DNA of 7,474 nucleotides from positions 1 through 7,474 of the forward strand of contig URRM01000079.1 of NCBI GenBank assembly GCA_900550295.1, given 5' to 3'. Made by a program: the position numbers and the translations under genes. The notes beneath the pieces are model-generated. The model had not been told where the DNA came from, did not search any database, and was given only the letters and a program-made list of their open reading frames with translations. Of this stretch, positions 1-6,812 are shown in pieces; within the stretch, counting starts at the first letter, position 1; every line of letters starts with the position of its first letter. The stretch comes from an uncultured bacterium. Lineage in GTDB: Bacteria > Cyanobacteriota > Vampirovibrionia > Gastranaerophilales > Gastranaerophilaceae.

Positions 1-34
1 ATGCAATCGGCGCCTTTGAATATATTTAAAATAT

Positions 35-1090
35 TTATTCAATACCCAATTCTTGTTTTTGGATTCTGTTATCGTAATCAATACGACCAATCAATTTGTT
101 AATACGCTTTGCAACATCTGTAAATTGAGGAATTGATAAACTTTGTGCTCCATCTGAAGACGCATTATCCGGATCATGGTGCACTTCCATCATAATACCA
201 TGAGCACCTGCAATTAATGCTGCTTTCGACATTGGTTCAATTAAATATCTTCTACCTGTTGCATGACTTGGATCAACAATAATTGGCAGGTGAGATAATT
301 TTCTAATTACAGGAATTGCAGACAAGTCTAAAACATTTCTCGTAAATGAGTTATCAAATGACTTAATACCACGTTCACAAAGAATTACATTGTCATTACC
401 ATTACACATAATGTATTCTGCAGCAAGTAAAAATTCTCTGATTGATGCGGCACCACCACGTTTTAATAAAACTGGGCGTTTAGATTTACCTACAGCTTTT
501 AATAATGCGAAGTTTTGCATATTTCTTGCACCGATTTGGATAACATCCGCATATGTTTCTACCATTGGCAAGTCGTTTGTATCCATTAATTCTGTAACTA
601 CTAATAAACCTGTTTTTTCTTTTGCTCTTGCAAGATAAATTAATGCACGTTCTTCTAACCCTTGAAAATCATAAGGTGAAGTTCTTGGTTTAAATGCACC
701 ACCTCTCAAAAATTGAACACCCATTTCTTTTGCTGCATAAGCAACATCTAACAAGCCTTGATATTCAGGTTCAACCGAACAAGGCCCAGCAATTAACACA
801 GGTCTTTCCAGACCACCAACCTTAACACCGTTGTCGAATTTTACAACTGTATCTTCTTGTTTTCCTTCTCTAGATGCCAATTTATAAGGTTCTTGGATAA
901 CTTTAACCTCTCTAACACCTTCCAACGAACCTAACGAACGAGGATCAAACATTCTCTTATCACCAATTGCAGCAATAACAGTCATAACATCACCACGGTT
1001 TAAAACAACTCTAAACTCGTGTTTTTCCAAAGTTTTTACAACTCTTTGAATATTATCTTCCGATGTTCCCGGTTCCATAATTATAATCAT
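35..1090 (-). CDS. aroF: 3-deoxy-7-phosphoheptulonate synthase (DAHP synthase), type I-beta with N-terminal ACT-like domain
   Basis: Condenses phosphoenolpyruvate and erythrose 4-phosphate to DAHP, the first step of the shikimate pathway to aromatic amino acids; cytoplasmic. Numbered from the ATG at 1090 (351 aa), residues 1 to about 70 form a ferredoxin/ACT-like domain beginning MIIIMEPG, typical of the Thermotoga/Bacillus-type enzymes, where it mediates feedback inhibition by tyrosine or phenylalanine. The barrel carries GPCSVE (metal ligand C104), RGGAFKPRTSPY (129-140), LLKRG (208-212), VDPSHATG (H276) and MMEVHHDPDNASSDG (E302, D313). These four match the known metal ligands of the T. 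maritima enzyme with near-constant offset, so it should be active. An in-frame ATG at 1096 would add Met-Asn, but AAAGGGG ends 1 nt before it and 7 nt before the ATG at 1090, so 1090 is preferred. It is probably monocistronic, with its own promoter at 1135-1162. Family assignment is near certain; the inhibiting amino acid cannot be read from sequence. Confidence 0.96.
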   Translation of the reverse strand: MIIIMEPGTSEDNIQRVVKTLEKHEFRVVLNRGDVMTVIAAIGDKRMFDPRSLGSLEGVREVKVIQEPYKLASREGKQEDTVVKFDNGVKVGGLERPVLIAGPCSVEPEYQGLLDVAYAAKEMGVQFLRGGAFKPRTSPYDFQGLEERALIYLARAKEKTGLLVVTELMDTNDLPMVETYADVIQIGARNMQNFALLKAVGKSKRPVLLKRGGAASIREFLLAAEYIMCNGNDNVILCERGIKSFDNSFTRNVLDLSAIPVIRKLSHLPIIVDPSHATGRRYLIEPMSKAALIAGAHGIMMEVHHDPDNASSDGAQSLSIPQFTDVAKRINKLIGRIDYDNRIQKQELGIE

Positions 1091-1097
1091 ATTCATA

Positions 1098-1104
1098 CCC
1101 CTTT
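1098..1104 (-). promoter_or_regulatory. Ribosome binding site deciding the aroF start
   Basis: Read on the reverse strand this is AAAGGGG. It lies 7 nt from the ATG at 1090 but only 1 nt from the upstream ATG at 1096, which favours initiation at 1090. The family's usual N-terminus (MII-hydrophobic-M-x-P-G) agrees. Confidence 0.7.
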
Positions 1105-1134
1105 AAACTAATGTATTCCAGATATTCTAAGACA

Positions 1135-1162
1135 ATCATAGCATAAAGAGTAAAAATATCAA
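1135..1162 (-). promoter_or_regulatory. Predicted sigma-70-type promoter of aroF (extended -10)
   Basis: On the reverse strand, -35 TTGATA (1157-1162) and -10 TATGAT (1135-1140) are separated by 16 nt. A TGC just upstream of the -10 makes an extended -10 element. The predicted start is near 1128, giving a leader of about 37 nt that ends in the AAAGGGG site. No leader peptide or attenuator hairpin is visible in that leader. The promoter lies after the U-rich tract that closes the upstream RNA gene, so aroF need not depend on read-through. Confidence 0.65.
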
Positions 1163-1189
1163 TTAAAAAGGCAAAAAAAGCAAAAAGAA
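1163..1189 (-). terminator. U-rich termination tract after the 6S-like RNA
   Basis: Immediately after the 3' arm of the closing stem (ending at 1190), the reverse strand reads as T runs of 5, 7 and 5 interrupted by GC. A weak local hairpin is possible (GCAAA at 1191-1195 with TTTGC at about 1181-1185). Stem followed by U-rich sequence fits intrinsic termination or a processed 3' end, but it is not a textbook GC-rich terminator. Confidence 0.45.
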
Positions 1190-1361
1190 ACTTTGCACAA
1201 ATGTGATTTTGTTGCCTGCGGAGTCTCGCAGGTGGGTGAACGCCTTGACTAATCCGTTTCCGACTGGCGATATTGCTATCGGTCGGTATACTTCAGTGCC
1301 AGTAGAGTCAATTCTCCCTTTTAGTATAAATGTAGGAACAAAATAAACATCTATGCAAAGT
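1186..1361 (-). ncRNA. ssrS: 6S-like regulatory RNA (rod-shaped, about 175 nt)
   Basis: Probable 6S RNA, which binds the housekeeping RNA polymerase holoenzyme by mimicking an open promoter. The fold was derived by hand. The closing stem pairs 1347-1361 with 1190-1204 (15 bp), then 1337-1344 with 1206-1213 (8 bp, AACAAAAT/ATTTTGTT). The central bubble has an 18-nt A+T-rich 5' strand (1319-1336). Its 3' strand (1214-1233) forms a 6-bp CCTGCG/CGCAGG hairpin. The upper stem pairs 1312-1318 with 1234-1240 (one mismatch) and 1306-1311 with 1245-1250. The apical hairpin is CCGAC/GTCGG plus CGAT/ATCG (1260-1286). Two positions of the closing stem pair as G.U on the reverse strand but would be A/C mismatches on the forward strand, which fixes the orientation. 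The core (1214-1320) has 57 G+C in 107 bases, well above its surroundings. Size, bubble and 3'-side hairpin match 6S; no SRP, tmRNA or RNase P core motif is present. The assignment rests on structure, not on a covariance-model hit. Confidence 0.72.
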
Positions 1362-1367
1362 ACTAAT

Positions 1368-1396
1368 ATTATTACACATGTTTTTCAAAGTTTCAA
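1368..1396 (-). promoter_or_regulatory. Predicted promoter of the 6S-like RNA
   Basis: On the reverse strand, TTGAAA (1391-1396) lies 17 nt from AATAAT (1368-1373), which is preceded by TGT as a possible extended -10. The alternative TAATAA (1369-1374) gives 16 nt. Start of transcription 6-7 nt downstream falls at 1361-1362, exactly the first base of the 15-bp closing stem. That coincidence supports both the promoter and the RNA gene. Confidence 0.6.
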
Positions 1397-1436
1397 GTGC
1401 ACTAATGGACAATTAATAAAATATGTACAGTTATAA

Positions 1437-2282
1437 TTAATTTTTCAATTTATATCTGATTACAGAATTTGAACCTTGTGATGATACAAACAGCATGTTG
1501 CCCTTTAAGTACAAGCCGTAAGGTTTTTTAACATTTCCTAACAGAACTGAAACTTCGCCACGTTTATTAACTTTTAAAATATTATCATTTCCGTAATTTG
1601 CAACGTACAAATTGCCGTAAACATCCATCGCTAAGCCGATAGGACCGTTAATTTTTTTATCTTTAACATAAATAACACGTCTGCCATCAGGAAAAATTTT
1701 AGTAACAGCGTTATCAGCATAACATGCAACGTACAGATTACCAAAATCGTCAGTAACCATGCCTGTAGGACCTTGAATACCTTCAAACAGATACGAGCTA
1801 TTTGGTAAAGTTGACGTATCAATTGTACTTAAAGGTACATCAATCGGAGCTGGACGTCGTGTTGTGTTCTTAATTTTAGAAGCTAATTTGTTTGACAAAT
1901 CGTACTCATTAGCACTTCTTGGAATTAAAGTTGTATACTTCAAAGCTTCTTCATATTTTCCTAATTGGTACGCTATTGAAGCAGCTTTATATACAGACTC
2001 ATAATCATCAGGATTTCTAATTACAATTTGTTGGAATACTGATAGTGCAGCATCATATTGTTTTAAATATTCTAAGATACTACCCAAATTATAATATGCA
2101 TCAATAAAGTCCGGACTTACATTAATTGCACTTCTAAAATATTTAGCAGCTTTTTCATATTGTCCGATTTTATAGTAATCTACACCTTTGTTGTAATCCA
2201 GCCTTGCCTCATTTGCAATTTCCGCAAACGATGCCATTGGTAAGAATAATATTAATAATGCTGTTAATAAGTATTTTTTCAT
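1437..2282 (-). CDS. Secreted TPR and NHL-repeat protein of unknown function
   Basis: 281 aa. Residues 1-20 form a Sec signal peptide (MKK, hydrophobic core, cleavage likely after ASFA), so the protein is exported. Three tetratricopeptide repeats follow at about 26-58, 60-92 and 94-121, showing the A-x-x-Y-x-x-G and A-x-x-x-F-x-x-A-I-x-x-x-P-D pattern. A linker at about 125-165 leads to about three NHL-type beta-propeller repeats (about 168-203, 212-243, 254-279), each with a P-x-G-hydrophobic turn followed by G-N-hydrophobic-hydrophobic-V/Y and D/G-N-x-hydrophobic-x-K/R. TPR and NHL regions usually bind proteins or ligands, so a scaffold or periplasmic/surface binding role is inferred; no catalytic motif is seen. 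The start lies 2 bp after the malQ stop (TAATTATG) with no clear Shine-Dalgarno, which points to translational coupling. The stop follows a natural repeat end and no further repeat can be read downstream. Confidence 0.85.
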   Translation of the reverse strand: MKKYLLTALLILFLPMASFAEIANEARLDYNKGVDYYKIGQYEKAAKYFRSAINVSPDFIDAYYNLGSILEYLKQYDAALSVFQQIVIRNPDDYESVYKAASIAYQLGKYEEALKYTTLIPRSANEYDLSNKLASKIKNTTRRPAPIDVPLSTIDTSTLPNSSYLFEGIQGPTGMVTDDFGNLYVACYADNAVTKIFPDGRRVIYVKDKKINGPIGLAMDVYGNLYVANYGNDNILKVNKRGEVSVLLGNVKKPYGLYLKGNMLFVSSQGSNSVIRYKLKN

Positions 2283-2284
2283 AA

Positions 2285-4144
2285 TTATATGTTATTTAAT
2301 TGTCCGATTAGTTTACTGTGTTTATCTGCAAATTCTTTTCCTCTTGCTTCAATTGCAAGTTTCAAGATTTCAGGTAAATCAATAGATTCTAAAGATTTGA
2401 AGTTATTTGGCAATCTTAATGACCAGTTTGCATCACCTGATGTACCAGGAACATTATAAACTTCTTTCATTTTAAAATAATCAGTAAAGAATATCTGTAT
2501 ATTTTGAGCTTTTGATGCAAAAATTTCTACTAATTTTGTTTTTGCCAATAACTCTGAATCTTGAGTTAATTTAACAATAATATCGTCTTTATTATCTGCA
2601 TCTTCATATAAGTCTTCAACTAAAGCTTTTGCATGCAAATAACCTTCGTGAGTATTGATTAATGAATCCGCCCACATTCTAATTGGTTGATTATCATGAG
2701 TTCCAACCATTGCCCAACATTTTTCCGGAATATTTTTACATCTGTATGGATGTTCTTCTGTATCAGGTACTACGAATTGAGTTAAACGCATCCCTAATAA
2801 ACCATATTGTTTTAATACTGCTGCTACCGGATTTGTTAATGTACCTAAGTCTTCACAAACAATGGCATTCTTATTTAGACCTTCTTCTTTTGCAGCTGCA
2901 ATAACAATTTTTTCAATCAATCTTGCATACATTTTAACTTGTTTTTTTGTTAGATTTTTAACTCTTTGTTCTTTATCTGCAGGAACTTCTAAGTTTAAAT
3001 TATCTTCTGTAATTACAGCAAACTTAGACAAGAATTCATGCTCTGGAGAAGAATATAATCTTCCGGCACCTTCTTCAATTTTTGGTTTTCTGCCTGATTT
3101 ATATACCCAAGGATCAATTAAACCAACGATATGGTCAATTCTTACACCACCTTGGTTTTCACGGAACATTTTTTTGAATAATTCCTTCATTAATTTTCCG
3201 CCTTTACCCAGTGAACCATCTTCATTAAACATCATTTCTGGATTCATTACAGGGAACCCCCAAGCTTGTCCGTCAGCTGAGAAGTAATCCGGAGGACAAC
3301 CTAAGCACCATCCATCCAAGAAATATTGTTTGTATGCCCAAATATCTCTATCTGAAAAAGCAACTTGTCTGTCTGCAATCATCTTGATTTTCTTCTTACC
3401 GGCATATGCTTTTGTTTCTTCTGATTGATAATTTAATACAAATTGACAGAACTTATAGAAATCAATTTCACGTTCATATTTCTTTTCGATTTCGTCAATT
3501 CTATTTGCATATGTCATTCTTTCTTCAATAGTTTTTGGATCAAATAAATTTTTATCTGTTTCAGATTTCCATAATGGCCAATAATCATTCTCATGTTCAA
3601 CTGATAATGCTTGATACAATGCATCTTTATCTAACCATTTTGCATTATCGTGTTTATAAATATCAAATTGTTTTCTACGTTTCTTTAATTTTTCACTCTT
3701 TAAGAAGTTTTCATATGCTTCGTTTAAAGCTTCATCGTGTTTTTTATATGCGTATGTAAATGCAGTTTTATTAACGTTTTTGTTTGGATTTTCATTTACA
3801 ATTGCGTTAAAAGTTTCTTCTGATAAAATATTATCCCATTCTTCTGTAGTCAAGTCTTTTAAACTGATAAACAGAGGGTTTCCTGAAAAAATTGTACTTG
3901 TGTAAGGTGAACTGTCACAAGATTTCAATTTACCATTCGGTCCTAATTGAATAGATGTAAAAGTTCCTGTAATATAATCAATTAAACTTTTTGCGCCGTT
4001 TGAATTGTACGTACCATAAGCAGTATCTTCTGTTTCTAAATCAGGAAAACTGCTTCCGTGAACGATTAAAGAAAGTTGTTTTTTACCTAAAACTTTCAAT
4101 GCATCTTTTATTACTTTTTCCGGTTTTTTATCTAAAAATCCCAT
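2285..4144 (-). CDS. malQ: 4-alpha-glucanotransferase (amylomaltase, GH77), divergent with insertion
   Basis: Transfers alpha-1,4-glucan segments between maltodextrins, releasing glucose; serves maltodextrin and glycogen use in the cytoplasm. GH77 signatures run in order: QLGPNG and S-S-P-Y-T-S with FSGNPLFI (66-93), GCPPDYFSADGQAWGFPVMNP (282-302), RIDH with nucleophile D337, CEDLG with acid/base E431, GTHDN with D484, and a C-terminal NVPGTSGDANWSLRLP (564-579). All three catalytic carboxylates are present. At 619 aa it is longer than the usual 500 or so. The nucleophile to acid/base distance is 94 residues against 47 in Thermus amylomaltase, and residues 120-230 are rich in charged helix. 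No signal peptide. The start at 4144 has AAAAGGAG 6 nt upstream. It lies 75 bp after mutS and is followed directly by the TPR-NHL gene. A related disproportionating specificity cannot be excluded. Confidence 0.93.
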   Translation of the reverse strand: MGFLDKKPEKVIKDALKVLGKKQLSLIVHGSSFPDLETEDTAYGTYNSNGAKSLIDYITGTFTSIQLGPNGKLKSCDSSPYTSTIFSGNPLFISLKDLTTEEWDNILSEETFNAIVNENPNKNVNKTAFTYAYKKHDEALNEAYENFLKSEKLKKRRKQFDIYKHDNAKWLDKDALYQALSVEHENDYWPLWKSETDKNLFDPKTIEERMTYANRIDEIEKKYEREIDFYKFCQFVLNYQSEETKAYAGKKKIKMIADRQVAFSDRDIWAYKQYFLDGWCLGCPPDYFSADGQAWGFPVMNPEMMFNEDGSLGKGGKLMKELFKKMFRENQGGVRIDHIVGLIDPWVYKSGRKPKIEEGAGRLYSSPEHEFLSKFAVITEDNLNLEVPADKEQRVKNLTKKQVKMYARLIEKIVIAAAKEEGLNKNAIVCEDLGTLTNPVAAVLKQYGLLGMRLTQFVVPDTEEHPYRCKNIPEKCWAMVGTHDNQPIRMWADSLINTHEGYLHAKALVEDLYEDADNKDDIIVKLTQDSELLAKTKLVEIFASKAQNIQIFFTDYFKMKEVYNVPGTSGDANWSLRLPNNFKSLESIDLPEILKLAIEARGKEFADKHSKLIGQLNNI

Positions 4145-4150
4145 AATTTG

Positions 4151-4158
4151 CTCCTTTT
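4151..4158 (-). promoter_or_regulatory. Strong ribosome binding site of malQ
   Basis: The reverse strand reads AAAAGGAG, with 6 nt to the ATG at 4144. It is the best Shine-Dalgarno in the window and confirms the malQ start. Confidence 0.75.
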
Positions 4159-4164
4159 CATAAT

Positions 4165-4194
4165 CTTATACCTAATTCTATCATGTATAATCAA
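4165..4194 (-). promoter_or_regulatory. Candidate promoter for malQ and the TPR-NHL gene
   Basis: In the 75-bp mutS-malQ gap the reverse strand has TTGATT (4189-4194), 18 nt, then TATAAG (4165-4170). An alternative is an extended -10, TGATAGAAT (4175-4183), without a good -35. Either gives a leader of about 14-23 nt containing AAAAGGAG. No terminator hairpin is visible after mutS, so read-through from mutS is also possible. Confidence 0.4.
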
Positions 4195-4219
4195 AAAGGG
4201 CATTAATTGTAACTATATT

Positions 4220-6790
4220 TTAAAAGAGATTTAATTGTGGAACATCAGGTTCATTAGCAGGAGCCTTTTTTGTAGCCAAATTCTTCGAGTGATTTTTTTG
4301 AAGCTTATACATTAATTCACTTGAACGTTCTAAAACAGGTTGAGGTAAACCTGCCATTTTAGCTACTTGAATACCATAACTCTTGCTTGCGCCACCTTGA
4401 ACAATTTTTCGTAAAAATACAATTTCACCGTTTTCCTCAGAAATTGTAATTCTGTAATTTTTAATTTGTGGATAAGATTGAGTCATAACGTTTAATTCGT
4501 GATAGTGAGTTGCAAAAATACAACGGGCTTTTATTTTTGTTGCAATAAATTCTGCAACAGCCCAAGCTATAGCAACACCGTCATACGTACTTGTACCACG
4601 ACCAATTTCATCCAATAAAATCAAACTTTTTTCTGTAGCCGAATTCAAAATATAAGCTGTTTCAATCATTTCAACCATAAATGTTGATTGACCTAATGTT
4701 AAATCATCAGATGCTCCAACACGAGTGAAAATTTTATCAACCACACCCAGTTTAGCATTTGTTGCAGGAACATAAGAACCAATTTGAGCCATTAATGCAA
4801 TCAATGCATTTTGGCGCATAAATGTTGATTTACCAGCCATGTTTGGACCTGTTAAAATCATAAATTGAGTTTTTGAATTTGAGTTTGCTTCCAATTCCAA
4901 ATCATTTGCAACATATTCGCCTAAGGGTAAAATCAATTCTAATACCGGGTGACGACCGTTTTTAACTACAAAATCATTACTTTCATCAACCTCAGGACAA
5001 ACGTAATTATTCTCTAAAGCGGTAACAGCAAAAGAATTTAACACATCAAGAGTCGCAACACTTTCTGCTAAAATTCTAACTTTTGATACAAATTCTTTTG
5101 AATAGTCTTTAAAATCTAAATATAGCTTATATTCAAGTTCTCTAGCCTTGTATTGAGCATTTAAAACTTCATCTTCGTGATGTTTTAATTCCTCCGTAAT
5201 AAATCTTTCACCACCTGTTAGAGTTTGTTTTCTTATGTACGTTTCAGGTACCATATTCAAGTTTGAATTAGTTACCTCAATAAAATAGCCAAAAACTTTG
5301 TTATATCCTATTTTTAAATTTTTAATTCCGGTTCTTTCTTTTTCATCCTCTTCAAACTGTCTTAACCAGTTTTCACCGCCTGTCAGTAAGTCGTTTAAGT
5401 AATCTAATTCACCACTAACACCAGCTTTGATAATTCCGCCTTCTTTCAACAACATTGGAGGATTTTCTTGAATTGTTCGTTCAATAATATCAGCAAAGTC
5501 TGTTAATTCAGAAGCAAACGACTTAACTTCATCAAACAACTCTGTATTAATGGTATTAACCAGTTCTAAAATTTCCGGTAATCTTTGCAATGAAACTTTC
5601 AAACTAATAAAATCTCGAGGACTTACAGAACCGTTACTCAAGCGAGTTGCAAGACGTTGAATATCATAAATTTGTTCTAATATCTCATTTAAGCCAGTTC
5701 GTGTTTCTTCCAAATCAATTAATTGTTGAACAAAACATTGACGTTTTTTTATTGCACTAACATTTTTTAAAGGCTGACATATCCAAGAGCGTAAAAGCCT
5801 TGCACCCATATTAGTTTTTGTCTTATCTATTGCCCATAATAAAGAACCGTATTTATTTTTTTCTCTTAATGTTTCAACTAATTCCAAATTTTTGCGAGTG
5901 TTAGCATCAATTAACACATATTCTGATAATACATAACTTTCAATCGTTTCAAATTTTGGAAAGTTTTCTTTTAAATTTTCCCATATATAGCCTAAAACTG
6001 CTGCTGCTGCTCTAAAACCTAACTTACAATTATCATAACCTAAGCCATCTAGAGTTTGTAATTTTAACGCTGCTTTCAAATTATTTTTTGCAAAATTTTC
6101 TACAAAAACAGATTGAGGAACCTTTGAGCAGTTGTAATTTGCTGTAATTTCTTCCGGTAATTCAACAGATTCTTCCGGTACTATTTGAAATGGCATCAAT
6201 TTTTGTTGTTTAGAAGGTGCTATAATTTCAGAAGGGTTAATCCTTGCAAGCTCTGATAAAATTAAATTATAAGGAGCCTGAGAAACCTTAAACTCGCCTG
6301 TTGATATATCGGTATAGGCAAAACCATAATTATCAGACTTGTCATCCTTAAATAATGCACAAATGTAATTATTTTTATTCTTATCTAACAAATTACTTTC
6401 GGTAATTGTACCGGCTGTAATTACACGAGTTACACCACGTTTTACAATACCTTTTGCAAACTTTGGATCTTCTAACTGCTCACAAATGGCAACCTTAATA
6501 TTTTTTTGAACTAACTTTTCTAAATAACCGTCTAAAGCCTTTGCTGGAATACCTGCAAGAGGAATTTTACCCAAAACATTACCACAGTCACGGGCAGTAA
6601 GTGTAATCTCTAATTCTTTTGACATGCGAACAGCATCTTCAAAGAATGTTTCATAAAAATCACCCATTCTGTAAAGTAATATTGAATCTTGATAATCCTT
6701 CTTTGTTTGCAAATATTGCTGCATTGCAGGTGTTGCATCTTCAATATTTACATCTTTTGTGTTAATTCGGTTGATTTCTAGTGTAGTCAT
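4220..6790 (-). CDS. mutS: DNA mismatch repair protein MutS
   Basis: Recognises base mismatches and small loops and, upon ATP binding, becomes a sliding clamp that recruits MutL. It is 856 aa, close to the usual 850-880 for MutS1. The N-terminal mismatch-recognition domain holds GDFYETFFEDA with the F45-Y-E47 wedge motif (E. coli F36/E38). The connector and lever/core regions follow (about 130-580), with the clamp region around KVFGYFIEVT (499-508). The ABC-type ATPase is intact: Walker A GPNMAGKST (648-656), signature GQSTFMVEM (700-708), Walker B LILLDEIGRGTSTYDG (D727, E728) and ATHYHEL (760-766). The protein ends in P-Q-L-N-L-F, whose last five residues resemble a DNA polymerase beta-clamp-binding motif. 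The start at 6790 has AGGG about 10 nt upstream, and the next Met is residue 23, inside the conserved TPAMQQYLQTK region, so this start is preferred. mutL is not in the window. No sign of truncation or frameshift. Confidence 0.98.
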   Translation of the reverse strand: MTTLEINRINTKDVNIEDATPAMQQYLQTKKDYQDSILLYRMGDFYETFFEDAVRMSKELEITLTARDCGNVLGKIPLAGIPAKALDGYLEKLVQKNIKVAICEQLEDPKFAKGIVKRGVTRVITAGTITESNLLDKNKNNYICALFKDDKSDNYGFAYTDISTGEFKVSQAPYNLILSELARINPSEIIAPSKQQKLMPFQIVPEESVELPEEITANYNCSKVPQSVFVENFAKNNLKAALKLQTLDGLGYDNCKLGFRAAAAVLGYIWENLKENFPKFETIESYVLSEYVLIDANTRKNLELVETLREKNKYGSLLWAIDKTKTNMGARLLRSWICQPLKNVSAIKKRQCFVQQLIDLEETRTGLNEILEQIYDIQRLATRLSNGSVSPRDFISLKVSLQRLPEILELVNTINTELFDEVKSFASELTDFADIIERTIQENPPMLLKEGGIIKAGVSGELDYLNDLLTGGENWLRQFEEDEKERTGIKNLKIGYNKVFGYFIEVTNSNLNMVPETYIRKQTLTGGERFITEELKHHEDEVLNAQYKARELEYKLYLDFKDYSKEFVSKVRILAESVATLDVLNSFAVTALENNYVCPEVDESNDFVVKNGRHPVLELILPLGEYVANDLELEANSNSKTQFMILTGPNMAGKSTFMRQNALIALMAQIGSYVPATNAKLGVVDKIFTRVGASDDLTLGQSTFMVEMIETAYILNSATEKSLILLDEIGRGTSTYDGVAIAWAVAEFIATKIKARCIFATHYHELNVMTQSYPQIKNYRITISEENGEIVFLRKIVQGGASKSYGIQVAKMAGLPQPVLERSSELMYKLQKNHSKNLATKKAPANEPDVPQLNLF

Positions 6791-6800
6791 GAATTATAAT
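6771..6800 (+). promoter_or_regulatory. Predicted promoter of the membrane-protein gene, overlapping the mutS start
   Basis: TTGATT (6771-6776), 18 nt, TATAAT (6795-6800): a near-consensus sigma-70-type promoter reading right. The predicted start is near 6807, about 36 nt before the ATG at 6843. Its -35 lies within mutS codons 5-7 and its spacer covers the mutS start codon, so polymerase here would sit on the start of the divergent gene. Confidence 0.6.
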
Positions 6801-6812
6801 CCCTATATAAAC

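Noticed and set aside
1..34. Start of another gene downstream of aroF
   Set aside because: Too short and A+T-rich to support any call; no start, stop or ribosome site that can be tied to a gene.
390..638. Forward open frame of 82 codons opposite aroF
   Set aside because: Antisense to conserved DAHP synthase sequence, with no recognisable domain or ribosome site; a shadow.
1190..1361. SRP RNA, tmRNA, RNase P or T-box/cobalamin/other riboswitch as identity of the structured RNA
   Set aside because: The SRP GGAAG-x-AGCAG loop, tmRNA tRNA-like ends, RNase P core motifs, T-box and B12-box were looked for on both strands and not seen. A riboswitch for aroF is also less likely because a U-rich tract and a separate aroF promoter lie between them.
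1397..1436. Terminator after the TPR-NHL gene
   Set aside because: Only short palindromes (TGTACA, GTGCAC) are present, with no stem followed by a T run.
1631..1822. Reverse 63-codon frame inside the TPR-NHL gene
   Set aside because: Same strand, different frame of a gene with clear NHL repeats; no own start signal.
2683..3759. Forward open frames of 73, 141 and 74 codons opposite malQ
   Set aside because: All lie antisense to conserved GH77 sequence and have no domain-like features.
4195..4219. Terminator after mutS
   Set aside because: A T run follows GCCC on the reverse strand but no inverted repeat precedes it.
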